A DNA stretch of 64,000 bases from Pontibacterium sinense (GCF_015209595.1 NZ_JADEYS010000002.1:124001-188000); one strand, 5' to 3'. Positions 29,221 through 43,738 are shown, numbered from the stretch's first letter. Translations and numbers: made by a program. Notes: generated by a model not told the origin, from the sequence alone.

Positions 29221-29361
29221 CGGTTAATTGTGGGACATATCGGCCGATACATAATGCTTAATGAATGGCAGTAGGCTGGTTTTACGGTGATGAGGTATGA
29301 GACAAAAGCAGTATTTTAGAGTCTGCTTGCGTCTATTTGTTTAACCGTTGTCATGAGTCGC

Positions 29362-29390
29362 TTGACCCAGCTGTACCATATAAATAATAC
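29362..29390 (+). promoter_or_regulatory. Probable fimV promoter
   Basis: TTGACC (29362-29367) and TAATAC (29385-29390) with a 17-base spacer, 75 bases upstream of fimV, in the 244-base gap between the two FimV-family genes. A good sigma-70 match. The rest of the gap shows no other clear feature. Confidence 0.65.
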
Positions 29391-29464
29391 TTCTTCGATA
29401 TTTTCGGAATCGGCAACTCTATGATTTTTACGAAAATTTTAGAGAAAACGTAACAAGGAAACTG

Positions 29465-33421
<3,957 letters not shown>

Positions 33422-33423
33422 CT

Positions 33424-34263
33424 ATGTCTGAAGTATCTCAAGAAACATCTGGAGCGATTTCGATCGCTCCTTATCGTTATGCCCTGTGTATCGAGTATCA
33501 GGGAACCCATTACCGCGGTTGGCAGATCCAAAAAGATGTCGTCAGCATTCAGGAAACGCTTGAGAAAGCGTTATCTGTCGTTGCTAATGAGCCAGTGCAT
33601 GTTATTTGTGCAGGACGTACTGATGCGTGCGTTAATGCCACTTATCAGATTGTTCACTTCGAAACGTATGCAAAGCGTACAGAGCGTGCCTGGATCATGG
33701 GGACTAACACCAATCTGCCGGATGATATTGCCGTTAAGTGGGCAATGCCGGTGCCGGATAGTTTTCATGCTCGCTTTTCTGCACAGCAACGTCGTTATCG
33801 TTACGTCATTCTGAGCGCCCCTGTGAAGCCTGCCTTAATGGCTAAAGGTGTTACCTGGACGTTTAAAGAGCTCGATTTGGATCGTATGAATGAGGCCGCT
33901 GCTTATTTGGTGGGGGAGCATAACTTTAACTCCTATCGGGCCGTGAATTGCCAGGCTAAGAGCCCGATCCGGGAAGTGCGCGAACTGAACGTATATAGAA
34001 GTGGTCAGTTGATCGTGATTGATGTCGCTGCGAACGCTTTTTTGCATCATATGGTGCGTAATATCGCGGGCGTGCTGATGGAAATTGGTTGTGGTGAAGC
34101 TGATCCTGTTTGGGCAAAAGAGGTTCTGGAAGCTCAGGATCGTAGGCAAGGCGGTGTGACTGCACCACCGTACGGTCTCTATTTTGTGGATGTGCATTAC
34201 CCTGAAGAGTTTTCATTACCTAAATCTGAGCTAGGGCCCTATTTCCTTACCGCTGCGGACTGA
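33424..34263 (+). CDS. truA: tRNA pseudouridine(38-40) synthase TruA
   Basis: Isomerises uridines 38-40 of the anticodon stem-loop. The 279-residue protein has the catalytic Asp67 in CAGRTDA, the RRYRYVI strand and the C-terminal AFLHHMVRNIAGVLMEIG segment. The motif after the catalytic aspartate reads CVNATYQ, where the family usually has GVHATGQ or close to it; the aspartate itself is intact. It starts 2 bases after fimV and is the standard fimV neighbour in Pseudomonas. Confidence 0.95.
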   Translation: MSEVSQETSGAISIAPYRYALCIEYQGTHYRGWQIQKDVVSIQETLEKALSVVANEPVHVICAGRTDACVNATYQIVHFETYAKRTERAWIMGTNTNLPDDIAVKWAMPVPDSFHARFSAQQRRYRYVILSAPVKPALMAKGVTWTFKELDLDRMNEAAAYLVGEHNFNSYRAVNCQAKSPIREVRELNVYRSGQLIVIDVAANAFLHHMVRNIAGVLMEIGCGEADPVWAKEVLEAQDRRQGGVTAPPYGLYFVDVHYPEEFSLPKSELGPYFLTAAD

Positions 34264-34305
34264 CACTCCGCTTAAGCATCTGATAGTATATTGGGTTTTC
34301 CGGGC

Positions 34306-34938
34306 ATGAATATCGTGAATAGAACACGTATCAAAATCTGTGGGATTACGCGACAAGAAGACGCGGATGCTGCAGTAGCGGCAGGTGCTGACGCACTGGG
34401 GTTTGTATTCTATGATCCGAGTCCGCGCAATGTGAACGTGGACCAGGCCGCTGAGATTATTCGTAACCTGCCTGCATTTGTTACTAGTACTGCTTTGTTT
34501 GTGAATGCAGATGTTGCGTTTGTTCAGCGTGTTATTGATTCAACAGGTTTGGATCTGCTGCAGTTTCACGGTGACGAAGATGTTGCCTATTGCGAGCAGT
34601 TTGATCGTCCTTATATGAAAGCGATACGCATGAAGCCAGGTGTTGATATACAGGCTGAGTGTGAACGTTATGCCAGTGCAACAGCGATCTTGCTCGATGC
34701 TTATCGTCCGGGTGTTCCGGGTGGAACCGGAGAATCTTTTGACTGGGATCGTATCCCTTCAGAATTGAAGAAACCTATAGTACTTGCCGGTGGTCTGGAA
34801 CCGGATAATATTCGTAGAGCGGTTGAAACCGTGCGTCCCTTTGCCGTTGATGTCAGCGGTGGTGTAGAAGCCAGTAAAGGGATTAAAGATAAAGCAAAAA
34901 TTGAGAAGTTTACGTTAGAGGTAACCCGTGCCAAATAA
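34306..34938 (+). CDS. trpF: Phosphoribosylanthranilate isomerase
   Basis: TIM-barrel enzyme of tryptophan synthesis (Amadori rearrangement of phosphoribosylanthranilate). The 210-residue protein starts near RIKICGIT, with the catalytic cysteine, and has [25 protein letters not shown] and the phosphate-binding [10 protein letters not shown] and DVSGGVE loops. The start is uncertain: an open frame begins at 34291 with a TTG, and I prefer the ATG at 34306, although no strong ribosome site precedes it. It overlaps trpB by 11 bases. Confidence 0.95.
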   Translation: MNIVNRTRIKICGITRQEDADAAVAAGADALGFVFYDPSPRNVNVDQAAEIIRNLPAFVTSTALFVNADVAFVQRVIDSTGLDLLQFHGDEDVAYCEQFDRPYMKAIRMKPGVDIQAECERYASATAILLDAYRPGVPGGTGESFDWDRIPSELKKPIVLAGGLEPDNIRRAVETVRPFAVDVSGGVEASKGIKDKAKIEKFTLEVTRAK

Positions 34939-36148
34939 AGCTGATCTCTCCGCAATTGCGCAGATGCCCGATGAACGTGGGCATTTTGGTCCCTATGGTG
35001 GTCGTTTTGTATCCGAGACCCTAATGGCTGCCCTGAAACAGCTGGAGGAGACCTACGAGCGCTTGTGGCGAGACCCAGACTTTCAGGCCGAATTTGATCA
35101 CGATCTGGCGCATTACGTAGGTCGTCCTTCACCGCTGTATCATGCGACCCACCTGACAAAACTTTGTGGTGGCGCGCAGATCTATCTTAAACGTGAAGAT
35201 CTTAACCACACCGGTGCGCACAAGGTGAATAACACCATCGGTCAGGCGTTGTTGGCGAAATACACCGGTAAACCGCGTGTTATCGCTGAAACAGGTGCCG
35301 GACAGCATGGTGTTGCATCGGCGACAGTTGCTGCCCGTCTAGGTCTGGAATGTCAGGTATATATGGGTGCTGAAGACGTCCAGCGTCAGGCACTCAATGT
35401 GTATCGCATGAAGCTGCTGGGTGCAGAGGTGATATCTGTTGAATCCGGTACGCGCACGCTGAAAGATGCTATGAATGAAGCGATGCGTGATTGGGTGACC
35501 AACGTAGACGATACCTTCTATATCATTGGTACTGCTGCAGGTCCTCACCCGTATCCAAAACTGGTACGTGATTTCCAGTCGGTTATCGGCCGTGAAGCGC
35601 GTGCTCAGTGTCTGGAACAGGCAGGCCGTTTACCTGATGCGCTTGTTGCGTGTGTTGGCGGTGGTTCTAACGCGATTGGATTGTTCCATCCGTTCATCGA
35701 AGACGGTGATGTTCGTATGGTCGGTGTCGAAGCAGGTGGTTACGGTGTTGAAACCGGACAGCATGCTGCACCGCTGACGGCGGGTCGTCCGGGCGTATTG
35801 CATGGTAACCGTACTTATCTGATGGAAGACGATGCCGGTCAGATCATTGGTACTCATTCTGTATCAGCAGGTCTGGATTATCCGGGTGTAGGCCCTGAGC
35901 ACTCCTACTTGAAAGACACCGGTCGGGCGGAATACGTTGCAATCAATGACGACGAGGCGATGGATGCTTTCCGTACGCTGACCCGTGTTGAGGGTATTAT
36001 GCCGGCAATTGAGTCCAGTCACGCTGTTGCGCATGCAATGAAGATGGCAAAAGAGATGGACGAAGACCAGATCATCGTAGTGAACCTGTCTGGTCGTGGT
36101 GATAAAGATATTCATACTGTCGCACAGCTCGACGGTATTAAGGTCTGA
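34928..36148 (+). CDS. trpB: Tryptophan synthase beta subunit
   Basis: PLP enzyme joining indole and serine to form tryptophan. The 406-residue protein carries the PLP lysine in [17 protein letters not shown], the phosphate-binding VGGGSNAIG loop and the C-terminal NLSGRGDKD. It starts at a GTG 11 bases inside trpF, so the two are translationally coupled. In P. aeruginosa trpBA lies elsewhere with trpI; here it is joined to trpF. Confidence 0.97.
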   Translation: MPNKADLSAIAQMPDERGHFGPYGGRFVSETLMAALKQLEETYERLWRDPDFQAEFDHDLAHYVGRPSPLYHATHLTKLCGGAQIYLKREDLNHTGAHKVNNTIGQALLAKYTGKPRVIAETGAGQHGVASATVAARLGLECQVYMGAEDVQRQALNVYRMKLLGAEVISVESGTRTLKDAMNEAMRDWVTNVDDTFYIIGTAAGPHPYPKLVRDFQSVIGREARAQCLEQAGRLPDALVACVGGGSNAIGLFHPFIEDGDVRMVGVEAGGYGVETGQHAAPLTAGRPGVLHGNRTYLMEDDAGQIIGTHSVSAGLDYPGVGPEHSYLKDTGRAEYVAINDDEAMDAFRTLTRVEGIMPAIESSHAVAHAMKMAKEMDEDQIIVVNLSGRGDKDIHTVAQLDGIKV

Positions 36149-36172
36149 GCTTCAGGCCTGAATAGGACGGTA

Positions 36173-36985
36173 ATGGAAATGAATCGAATTGCAGCGTGTT
36201 TTGAACGCCTGAAAGAGCAGGGTCGTCAGGCCCTGATCCCTTATGTAACTGCCGGTGACCCAGCTCCGGGCGTCACTGTGCCATTGATGCATGCGATGGT
36301 TGATGCGGGTGCCGATCTGATTGAATTGGGTATCCCATTCTCTGACCCAATGGCGGATGGTCCAACCATTCAGCTGGCGTGTGAACGAGCGCTGGAGCAC
36401 AACACGCGTTTGATCGATGTGTTGGCTATGGTGAAAACCTTTCGTGAGAAAGATCAGCAAACCCCGGTTGTGTTGATGGGCTACCTGAACCCAATTGAAG
36501 TGCTGGGTTATACATCCTTCGCAGAGCAGGCCGCAGCGGCTGGTATTGATGGTGCGCTGATCGTTGATTTGCCGCCTGAAGAGGCAGAGGGTGAATTTGA
36601 TAATGCAATGAAAGCCAATGGCTTGGATACGATTTATCTGTTGGCTCCGACAACAGAAGAGAGTCGTATTGAGCAGGTCTGCAACGCGGGCAGTGGCTAT
36701 CTATACTATGTCTCTGTCAAAGGTGTGACGGGTTCTGCATCTCTGGATGTGCAGGCCGTAGCCGATAAGTTGGACGTGGTACGCAAGTATACAAACCTGC
36801 CTGTGGGTGTTGGCTTCGGAATTAAAGATGCTGAATCTGCAAAGGCAGTATCTGAAGTTGCAGACGGTGTTATCGTCGGCAGTGTACTGGTAAATAAAAT
36901 TGCCTCGTTGGTCGAGCAGCAGGAAGATATCCCTGCTCAGGTTTCTGCTATTGTAGCGGAACTGCGCACCGCGATGGATGCGTGA
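36173..36985 (+). CDS. trpA: Tryptophan synthase alpha subunit
   Basis: TIM-barrel lyase that splits indole-3-glycerol phosphate into indole and glyceraldehyde phosphate. The 270 residues include the catalytic glutamate in [19 protein letters not shown], the catalytic aspartate region [11 protein letters not shown], and the phosphate-binding [12 protein letters not shown] and IVGSVLV. The ATG at 36173 is five bases after AGGA. It is 24 bases from trpB and 38 bases before accD. Confidence 0.97.
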   Translation: MEMNRIAACFERLKEQGRQALIPYVTAGDPAPGVTVPLMHAMVDAGADLIELGIPFSDPMADGPTIQLACERALEHNTRLIDVLAMVKTFREKDQQTPVVLMGYLNPIEVLGYTSFAEQAAAAGIDGALIVDLPPEEAEGEFDNAMKANGLDTIYLLAPTTEESRIEQVCNAGSGYLYYVSVKGVTGSASLDVQAVADKLDVVRKYTNLPVGVGFGIKDAESAKAVSEVADGVIVGSVLVNKIASLVEQQEDIPAQVSAIVAELRTAMDA

Positions 36986-37023
36986 TTGAACTGACGCTTT
37001 AGTAAAGATTTGGAAATACATAC

Positions 37024-37884
37024 ATGAGTAACTGGCTGGAAAAAATCGTTCCCTCTCTGGTGCGTAGCGAAACTAAGCGTTCCAACATCCCGGAAGGTTT
37101 GTGGAAGAAGTGTCCTAAGTGTGATGCGCCGCTGTATCGTCCTGAGCTGGAAAAAAACCTGAGCGTATGTCCAAAGTGCGATCACCACATGCGTCTGGGC
37201 GCACGTAAGCGTTTGGAAGTATTCCTGGATGAGCAGAATCGTACTGAAATTGCGGCCGAAGTCGAGCCAGTGGATCGTCTCAAGTTTAAAGACTCCAAAA
37301 AGTATAAAGATCGTCTGACAGCAGCTCAGAAAAATACTGAAGAAAAAGATGCGCTTGTGGCTATGCGTGGTGAGCTGAACGGTCAGCCGGTTGTAGCCGT
37401 GGCCTTTGAATTCCAGTTCATGGGTGGCTCTATGGGTGCGGTTGTTGGTGAACGCTTTGTGCGTGCAGCAAATATCAGTCTGGCTGAAGGTATTCCTCTG
37501 ATCTGCTTTGCTGCTTCTGGTGGTGCGCGTATGCAAGAGGCGCTGTTCTCTCTGATGCAGATGGCTAAAACCAGTGCAGTATTGGAGCGTTTGAAGTCAA
37601 AAAGCATTCCATATATCTCCGTACTGACTGATCCGGTTTACGGTGGCGTCTCTGCGAGTCTGGCGATGCTGGGTGATTTGAATATCGGTGAGCCGAAAGC
37701 CCTGGTCGGTTTTGCCGGTCCGCGTGTTATTGAGCAGACCGTGCGTGAGAAGCTGCCGGAAGGCTTCCAGCGTAGTGAGTTTCTGCTGGAGCATGGCCAG
37801 GTTGATATGATCATCCACCGTCACGAAATGCGTGAACGACTGGATTCGATCCTGCGTAAGCTGACACGTCAGCCAGACGCCTGA
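37024..37884 (+). CDS. accD: Acetyl-CoA carboxylase carboxyltransferase beta subunit
   Basis: Zinc-containing half of the carboxyltransferase that forms malonyl-CoA, working with AccA. The 286-residue protein begins [11 protein letters not shown], has the four-cysteine zinc ribbon (CPKC...CPKC, residues ~30-52), and the crotonase-type core with [12 protein letters not shown] and [16 protein letters not shown]. accD-folC neighbours trp genes in many gammaproteobacteria. A clear terminator follows. Confidence 0.97.
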   Translation: MSNWLEKIVPSLVRSETKRSNIPEGLWKKCPKCDAPLYRPELEKNLSVCPKCDHHMRLGARKRLEVFLDEQNRTEIAAEVEPVDRLKFKDSKKYKDRLTAAQKNTEEKDALVAMRGELNGQPVVAVAFEFQFMGGSMGAVVGERFVRAANISLAEGIPLICFAASGGARMQEALFSLMQMAKTSAVLERLKSKSIPYISVLTDPVYGGVSASLAMLGDLNIGEPKALVGFAGPRVIEQTVREKLPEGFQRSEFLLEHGQVDMIIHRHEMRERLDSILRKLTRQPDA

Positions 37885-37915
37885 TATCGGACCTGTTTGA
37901 TCGCAACGCAAGTTA

Positions 37916-37962
37916 AAAATAGCCGGCAGTGATTTCCACGCTGCCGGCTTTTCTGTTTTTTG
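37916..37962 (+). terminator. Terminator between accD and folC
   Basis: AGCCGGCAG (37921-37929) pairs perfectly with CTGCCGGCT (37941-37949); an A-run precedes and TTTCTGTTTTTT follows. Strong intrinsic terminator. Confidence 0.85.
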
Positions 37963-37974
37963 TAGTAGGTGTTT

Positions 37975-39252
37975 ATGACACAACTAACTGATCGCTTTTC
38001 ATTGGACGAGTGGTTGTCGTGGATTGAAGCATGCCATCCGTCTGAGATCGAACTTGGTCTGGAACGTGTGAGTCGTGTTGCTGATGATCTGGGTGTTCGT
38101 GCACCTCAGTCTAAAGTCATTACGATTGCGGGAACAAACGGCAAAGGGTCTACGGTCACCTATTTGGAGACGATTCTCGGCAAGGCAGGTTATAGCGTCG
38201 GGTGTTATACCTCTCCGCATTTTCGACACTACAACGAGCGGGTGCGTCTTAACGGTGAAAATATCTCTGATGAAGAACTGTGCCAGTCTTTCCGTGCAAT
38301 CACTGCTGCCCGCAAAGATACACCGTTGACCTATTTTGAGTATGGCACCTTGGCCGCGCTGGAGATTTTTAATCGTAAGCAGCCCGATGTGATCTTGCTT
38401 GAAGTTGGGTTGGGCGGACGCCTGGATGCTGTAAATATCGTCGATGCAGATGTGGCGGTGGTTACCAGTATCGCCATCGATCATGTGGATTGGCTTGGTG
38501 ATGATCGTGAAATCATTGGCCGGGAAAAGAGCGGGATTTTCCGGGCAGACCGTCCGGCGGTATGTGGTGAAGCAGACCCAACGTCATCTGTGGCATCTGT
38601 AGCTGATGAAACGGGTGCTGTGTTGTATCAGGTGGGTGAACAGTTCGCATATCAGAGCGATGCAGATAAATGGAACTGGCAGGGCGTTTGTCCGGTCGGA
38701 GAAAGCCTGCAACTAGAGAGTCTGCCAATGCCTGCGTTGCCTTTGCCAAATGCTGCCACTGCATTGCAAGTGCTGGCCGTATTAGGTCTGGATGTGCCTG
38801 TAGACGCTATTCGTGAAGGTCTGGCTGGCGCTACGATGACTGGCAGGATGCAGCGTGTTGAATTAAAACAGGGTTGCTGCTGGCTGGATGTGGCACATAA
38901 TCCTGAGGCAGCGGAGTTGTTGGCAAAGCGCCTGGCGGCAAAAGGCCAGCAAGTGCATATGGTGCTGGGGATGCTGGGCGATAAAGATTTTGCGTCGGTT
39001 ATCGAGATTCTACGGCCACAAGTGTCATACTGGTATCTGGCAGATTTAGATATACCTCGAGGCCAAAAGGCAGAAATGCTGGCGAGTCATTTGCCTGACG
39101 AAGTCGCTGCGGGGCGTTGCCTTAGTTTCGTGTCTGTAGCGGATGCTCTGGATGCTGCTCAGGTGCATTTAAGCCAAGACAATTGTTTGTTAGTTGCGGG
39201 TTCATTCTTTACGGTAAGTGATGCCCTCAATCATTTGGGAGTGGATGAGTAA
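37975..39252 (+). CDS. folC: Folylpolyglutamate / dihydrofolate synthase
   Basis: ATP-dependent ligase that makes dihydrofolate from dihydropteroate and adds glutamates to folates. The 425-residue protein has the P-loop ITIAGTNGKGSTVTYLE, YTSPHFRHYNERVRLNGE and LEVGLGGRLDAVN, then the Mur-ligase C-terminal domain starting near GRMQRV. A GTG at 37969 is an alternative start; I prefer the ATG at 37975. It lies just after the accD terminator, and its end overlaps the SPOR gene. Confidence 0.95.
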   Translation: MTQLTDRFSLDEWLSWIEACHPSEIELGLERVSRVADDLGVRAPQSKVITIAGTNGKGSTVTYLETILGKAGYSVGCYTSPHFRHYNERVRLNGENISDEELCQSFRAITAARKDTPLTYFEYGTLAALEIFNRKQPDVILLEVGLGGRLDAVNIVDADVAVVTSIAIDHVDWLGDDREIIGREKSGIFRADRPAVCGEADPTSSVASVADETGAVLYQVGEQFAYQSDADKWNWQGVCPVGESLQLESLPMPALPLPNAATALQVLAVLGLDVPVDAIREGLAGATMTGRMQRVELKQGCCWLDVAHNPEAAELLAKRLAAKGQQVHMVLGMLGDKDFASVIEILRPQVSYWYLADLDIPRGQKAEMLASHLPDEVAAGRCLSFVSVADALDAAQVHLSQDNCLLVAGSFFTVSDALNHLGVDE

Positions 39253-39805
39253 GATGCAAGAGAAGCTGAAATACAGGTTGATTGGTCTGTTCGTTATCGT
39301 GTTGTCAGCCGGTATTCTGTTTCCACTGTTTTTTAATGGCGACGGGTATCGCGAGCGTCACCTGGAATCTGCGATTCCAGAAGTGCCTCTATTGCCGGAG
39401 GTGGTGGCGATTGAGCCTCAATCGATAACGCTTCCCGATACATCCGAAGTGGCTGCGCCTGAAGAACCTCGTCCTGTGGTCAAAAAGTCGGCTGAGCTGG
39501 TGAAAAAGATTGAACGCAAAAAGCCGGTTATTAGTGTCGATGAAGATAAACCCGTCTTAGATAAACAGGGTGTGCCTGTGGCTTGGACGCTACAGCTGGC
39601 AACTTTCAGTGACGAAGGTAACGCCAAAGAGTTGCGCACGCAATTGATCGGGGCAGGGCATAAAGTGTACACCCGTAAAAACGGTACGTTGGTTAAGGTG
39701 TATGTTGGTCCGGACTTTCAGCGCTCGAATCTTGAATCACTCAAGACCCGGCTGAAAAAAGACCTGAATCTTGATGGCATTATCGTGCGTTTCTCTACTC
39801 GCTGA
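39245..39805 (+). CDS. SPOR-domain membrane protein (DedD-like)
   Basis: A 186-residue inner-membrane protein with a cytoplasmic start, one membrane helix (residues ~8-27, LIGLFVIVLSAGILFPLFF), a Pro/Glu/Lys-rich periplasmic linker and a C-terminal SPOR domain (WTLQLATFSDEGNAKELRTQL to the end) that should bind denuded septal peptidoglycan. This is the DedD layout and the usual folC-cvpA neighbour. The start at 39245 overlaps folC by 8 bases with GGAG upstream; ATG 39254 is an alternative. Confidence 0.85.
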   Translation: MSKMQEKLKYRLIGLFVIVLSAGILFPLFFNGDGYRERHLESAIPEVPLLPEVVAIEPQSITLPDTSEVAAPEEPRPVVKKSAELVKKIERKKPVISVDEDKPVLDKQGVPVAWTLQLATFSDEGNAKELRTQLIGAGHKVYTRKNGTLVKVYVGPDFQRSNLESLKTRLKKDLNLDGIIVRFSTR

Positions 39806-39854
39806 AGATAAAGGCCTCTGGTAGAATGCGCGCATCTTTCTTGGGTTGTTACAG

Positions 39855-40352
39855 ATGATGAATTGGGCTGACTGGGTCATACTGGCGATAATCGCCATCT
39901 CCTGCTTATTTAGTGTACGGCGGGGCTTTATCAGAGAGGCTCTTTCCCTTGTCACTTGGGTTGCTGCCTTTATGGTCGCGCGTACATTTTCGGGGCCTAT
40001 GATCGAGTTGCTTCAACCCTATATCGAAACCCCTTCTCTACGTGTTGCAGCGGCATTTGCTAGTCTGTTTATAGTGACCCTTGTTGTAGGGGCACTGATT
40101 GGACAACTATTTACAATGCTGATTCAGGCGACGGGCCTGAGTGCAACCGACCGACTTCTTGGTATCGCATTTGGCGCCGCACGAGGTGGACTCGTGGTCG
40201 TGGTGCTTGTGATGCTGGCAGGCCAGACGCCTGCCGTAGATGATCCCTGGTGGCGTGAATCACAACTGATTCCCCATTTTGCGTTGATGGAAGCCTGGAC
40301 CAAAGAGGTTGCAGGCGATGTTGCAGATTTGATCTGGAACGCAGGACGCTAA
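39855..40352 (+). CDS. cvpA: CvpA family membrane protein
   Basis: A 165-residue inner-membrane protein with about four helices, first known as the colicin V production protein. It begins MNWADWVILAIIAISCLFSVRRGFIREALSL, the family signature (SxxxGFxxEaLSL). Function is unclear in general; links to cell-envelope stress have been proposed for the family. Two ATGs (39855 and 39858) are possible. It directly precedes purF, the conserved cvpA-purF pair. Confidence 0.9.
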   Translation: MMNWADWVILAIIAISCLFSVRRGFIREALSLVTWVAAFMVARTFSGPMIELLQPYIETPSLRVAAAFASLFIVTLVVGALIGQLFTMLIQATGLSATDRLLGIAFGAARGGLVVVVLVMLAGQTPAVDDPWWRESQLIPHFALMEAWTKEVAGDVADLIWNAGR

Positions 40353-40397
40353 GAATAAAATTTTTGAGATTACCATTTCCCTTCGAGGTGAGTTCGG

Positions 40398-41924
40398 ATG
40401 TGCGGTATTGTCGGCATTGTTGCCAAATCTTATGTTAATCAGACAATCTTTGATGCGCTGACGGTGTTGCAACACCGTGGCCAGGACGCTGCAGGTATGG
40501 TTACCTGTGAAAGCGACCGCTTTTTCATGCGTAAGGACAATGGTCTGGTTAACGAAGTGTTCCGTACGCGTCATATGAAGCGTCTCGGCGGTAACATGGG
40601 TATTGGCCATGTGCGTTACCCGACTGCGGGTTCCTCCAGCTCTGCTGAGGCTCAGCCTTTTTACGTAAACTCTCCATACGGCATTGCGCTGGCACACAAC
40701 GGCAACCTGACAAACGCCGACGAAGTTGCCGAGACAATGTTCCGTGCGGACTTGCGTCATATCAATACCACGTCAGACTCTGAGGTGTTGTTGAACGTAT
40801 TTGCTCATGAACTGCAGCAGCAAGGTAAGTTGAAGCCTGAGCCTTCTGATATCTTTACCGCAGTAGAGCGCGTTCACGGTCGTGTTAAAGGCGGTTATGC
40901 CGTTGTTGCCGTTATTACCGGCTACGGTATTCTGGCTTTCCGTGATCCAAATGGCATTCGTCCTCTGGTGTACGGTAAACGCACGCTGGCTAACGGTCAG
41001 GAAGAGTTCATGGTGGCATCTGAAAGTGTTGCACTGGATGTCTGTGGCTTTGAGTTGGTACGTGACATTGAGCCAGGTGAAGCGATTTTCATCTCAATGG
41101 AGGGTGAAGTATTTACCCAGCAGTGCGTGAAGGACAGCCGTCTGACCCCATGCTTGTTCGAATATGTTTATCTGGCACGCCCTGACTCGATCATTGATGA
41201 GGTTTCCGTCCATAAAGCGCGTATGCGCATGGGTGTGAAATTGGCAGAGAAAGTATTGCGAGAGCGTCCTGATCACAACATTGATGTGGTTATTCCGATT
41301 CCTGATACCAGCCGTACTTCCGCATTGGAGATGGCTTACCATCTGGATGTAAAGTTCCGCGAAGGCTTTATCAAAAACCGTTATGTGGGCCGTACGTTCA
41401 TCATGCCAGGTCAGGCTCAGCGCAAGAAATCAGTGCGTCGCAAGCTAAACCCGATAGAGATGGAGTTTAAGGATAAGGTTGTCATGCTGGTGGATGATTC
41501 TGTCGTACGTGGTACGACGTCCCAGCAGATTGTACAGATGGCACGTGATATGGGTGCTAAGAAAGTATACTTCGCGTCAGCTGCGCCTGCTGTACGTTAC
41601 CCGAACGTTTACGGTATCGATATGCCGTCAGCGACTGAGCTGATTGCGCACAATCGCAACGATGAAGAGATTGCTCAGGAAATCGGTTGTGACTGGATGT
41701 TGTATCAGGATCTGGACGATCTGAAAGAGAGTGTTCTGGCCGGTAACCCAGAGATTCAGGACTTTGATACCTGTGTATTTGATGGCAAATACGTAGCAGG
41801 CGATATTGATCAGAGCTATCTGGATCGTTTGGAACAGAAGCGCAATGATTCTGCTAAGGCTGAGAAAGACGGCCAGCAGACTAAAAGTAACGAATCGTCT
41901 GATCTGCATAGCCGGATCGACTGA
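40398..41924 (+). CDS. purF: Amidophosphoribosyltransferase
   Basis: First committed step of purine synthesis: PRPP plus glutamine to phosphoribosylamine. The 508-residue protein begins MCGIVGIV with Cys2 as glutaminase nucleophile after Met removal. It has [14 protein letters not shown] in the N-terminal Ntn domain and the PRPP loop [14 protein letters not shown] in the C-terminal domain. It follows cvpA by 45 bases and precedes metZ by 11. Confidence 0.97.
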   Translation: MCGIVGIVAKSYVNQTIFDALTVLQHRGQDAAGMVTCESDRFFMRKDNGLVNEVFRTRHMKRLGGNMGIGHVRYPTAGSSSSAEAQPFYVNSPYGIALAHNGNLTNADEVAETMFRADLRHINTTSDSEVLLNVFAHELQQQGKLKPEPSDIFTAVERVHGRVKGGYAVVAVITGYGILAFRDPNGIRPLVYGKRTLANGQEEFMVASESVALDVCGFELVRDIEPGEAIFISMEGEVFTQQCVKDSRLTPCLFEYVYLARPDSIIDEVSVHKARMRMGVKLAEKVLRERPDHNIDVVIPIPDTSRTSALEMAYHLDVKFREGFIKNRYVGRTFIMPGQAQRKKSVRRKLNPIEMEFKDKVVMLVDDSVVRGTTSQQIVQMARDMGAKKVYFASAAPAVRYPNVYGIDMPSATELIAHNRNDEEIAQEIGCDWMLYQDLDDLKESVLAGNPEIQDFDTCVFDGKYVAGDIDQSYLDRLEQKRNDSAKAEKDGQQTKSNESSDLHSRID

Positions 41925-41935
41925 GGATATCCCTG

Positions 41936-43153
41936 ATGTCTAAAACCGGATTTGAACGCGAAGAGCGTATCCAGTTTGAAGGTGAGGATTACGCCTTTGA
42001 TACGCTGGCTGTACGCGCGGGTCAACGTCGTACCGGAGAAGGTGAGCATAGCGATCCTATCTACCTGACCTCGAGCTATGTGTTTTCATCGGCACGTGAG
42101 GCCGCTGCACGTTTTAACGGTGACGAAGAAGGGAACATTTATTCCCGTTTCACCAATCCAACGGTGCAGGCTTTTGAGCGTCGTATTGCGGCGATGGAAG
42201 GTGCTGAGCGTGCGGTGGCAACATCCTCAGGTATGGCTGCGATCATGTCGCTGGGCATTGCATTGTTGCAACAGGGTGACCATGTCGTTTGTTCACGCAG
42301 TGTATTTGGTTCTACCGTTTCGTTGTTTAACAAATACCTGACGCGAGCGGGTATTGAAACCTCGTATGTTGATCCTACGGATCTGGATGACTGGCGTGCG
42401 GCGATTAAGCCAAATACCAAAATGCTCTTTATGGAGACGCCGTCCAATCCTTTGGCTGAACTGACGGATATTGAAGCGGTTTCTAAGATTGCTCATGATC
42501 ATGATGCGCTGCTGGCCGTTGATAACTGCTTCTGTACACCGGCATTACAGCAGCCACTGAAACTGGGTGCAGATATTGTTATCCATTCAGCGACTAAGTA
42601 TCTGGACGGTCAGGGCCGCTGCGTCGGTGGTGTGGTTGTTGGTTCAGATAAGTTAATGGAAGAGATCTTTGGCTATGTCCGCACCTGCGGTGCCTGCCTG
42701 AGTCCATTTAACGCCTGGAATTTCCTGAAAGGTCTGGAGACGCTTAAGTTGCGAATGACAGCTCAAAGCCAAGCGGCAATGGAGCTGGCTCAGTGGCTGG
42801 AACAGCAAACGGGCATCGATAAAGTGTACTACGCCGGTCTGGAAAGCCATCCGCAGCATGCTTTGGCGCTGAAGCAGCAGAGTGGTTTTGGTGGTGTGCT
42901 GTCGTTTGAGGTTGCGGGCGATAAAGACGCTGCATTTGATTTCATTGACGCCACAGAGATGCTGTCAATTACGGGTAACTTGGGTGATGTGAAAACCACA
43001 ATCACTCATCCTGGGACAACAACTCATGGTCGCATGAGCCCGGAAGAACGTGCGGATGCGGGTATTAAAGATAACCTGATTCGTGTGTCAGTAGGGCTAG
43101 AAGATATGGATGATATCAAGGCTGATCTGTTACGCGGTTTGGCCGTTATCTAA
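41936..43153 (+). CDS. metZ: O-succinylhomoserine sulfhydrylase
   Basis: PLP enzyme making homocysteine from O-succinylhomoserine and sulfide (direct sulfhydrylation route to methionine). The 405-residue protein has the PLP lysine in HSATKYLDGQGRCVGG, FMETPSNPLAELTDI and the late ITGNLGDVKT segment typical of MetZ. It lies after purF as in P. aeruginosa. The 3' end overlaps the convergent thpR gene by four bases. Confidence 0.93.
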   Translation: MSKTGFEREERIQFEGEDYAFDTLAVRAGQRRTGEGEHSDPIYLTSSYVFSSAREAAARFNGDEEGNIYSRFTNPTVQAFERRIAAMEGAERAVATSSGMAAIMSLGIALLQQGDHVVCSRSVFGSTVSLFNKYLTRAGIETSYVDPTDLDDWRAAIKPNTKMLFMETPSNPLAELTDIEAVSKIAHDHDALLAVDNCFCTPALQQPLKLGADIVIHSATKYLDGQGRCVGGVVVGSDKLMEEIFGYVRTCGACLSPFNAWNFLKGLETLKLRMTAQSQAAMELAQWLEQQTGIDKVYYAGLESHPQHALALKQQSGFGGVLSFEVAGDKDAAFDFIDATEMLSITGNLGDVKTTITHPGTTTHGRMSPEERADAGIKDNLIRVSVGLEDMDDIKADLLRGLAVI

Positions 43154-43668
43154 TCGGCTAGAAATTCCGCTTCTATCTGATGTACTGCGCCGTCCTGGCG
43201 CAGTACGCTGCTTTTAAGCAGAAACCTGTCCACTCTAAATGTAAATCGTTGATGATTCAGTTGCCGTTGCAGATGTTCTACTGCAGGCGCAGGATTTGAT
43301 CGGCTGCGACCGAGTGTCAGGTGTGGGTGAAAGCGACGATGTTCCAGTCGGATTGCGATAGTGTACAGGGATCGTGCAAGCTGCTTTTGTAACCGTGCGA
43401 GTGACGGGTTGGATTGAAAACCCAGCCATAGGGCGCCGTGTCGGAAGCAGCCCATATCCAATGTTTGTAACTCAAAAGGTTGAAAACGGATCTCGGCAAG
43501 CTGCTCGCATAGTGCATCTAACTGATTATCCGCTTGCTCCCCAAGAAACGCTAAAGTCAGATGAAACTGATCAGCGTTATTCCAGCGAATCTGATCGGAT
43601 GGAAATTGCAGATCACTGATGGCATCCCGGATGTCGGAAGGTGGATCCAACGCGATAAATAAGCGCAC
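43150..43668 (-). CDS. thpR: RNA 2',3'-cyclic phosphodiesterase (2H family)
   Basis: A 172-residue 2H phosphoesterase (LigT/ThpR type) that opens 2',3'-cyclic phosphates and can join tRNA half-molecules in vitro. Both HxTx motifs are present: HLTLAFLGE (residues ~36-44) and HPHLTLGRSR (~112-121). The N-terminus MRLFIALDPP is typical. It is convergent with metZ with a 4-base overlap and divergent from dusC across 70 bases. Confidence 0.88.
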   Translation of the reverse strand: MRLFIALDPPSDIRDAISDLQFPSDQIRWNNADQFHLTLAFLGEQADNQLDALCEQLAEIRFQPFELQTLDMGCFRHGALWLGFQSNPSLARLQKQLARSLYTIAIRLEHRRFHPHLTLGRSRSNPAPAVEHLQRQLNHQRFTFRVDRFLLKSSVLRQDGAVHQIEAEFLAD

Positions 43669-43738
43669 TAACGTCTCCTTCAGTGGCGTATAGAGTTAAT
43701 CATCGTCTGATGTTTATAAAACAGCAAGAGAACAGCAA

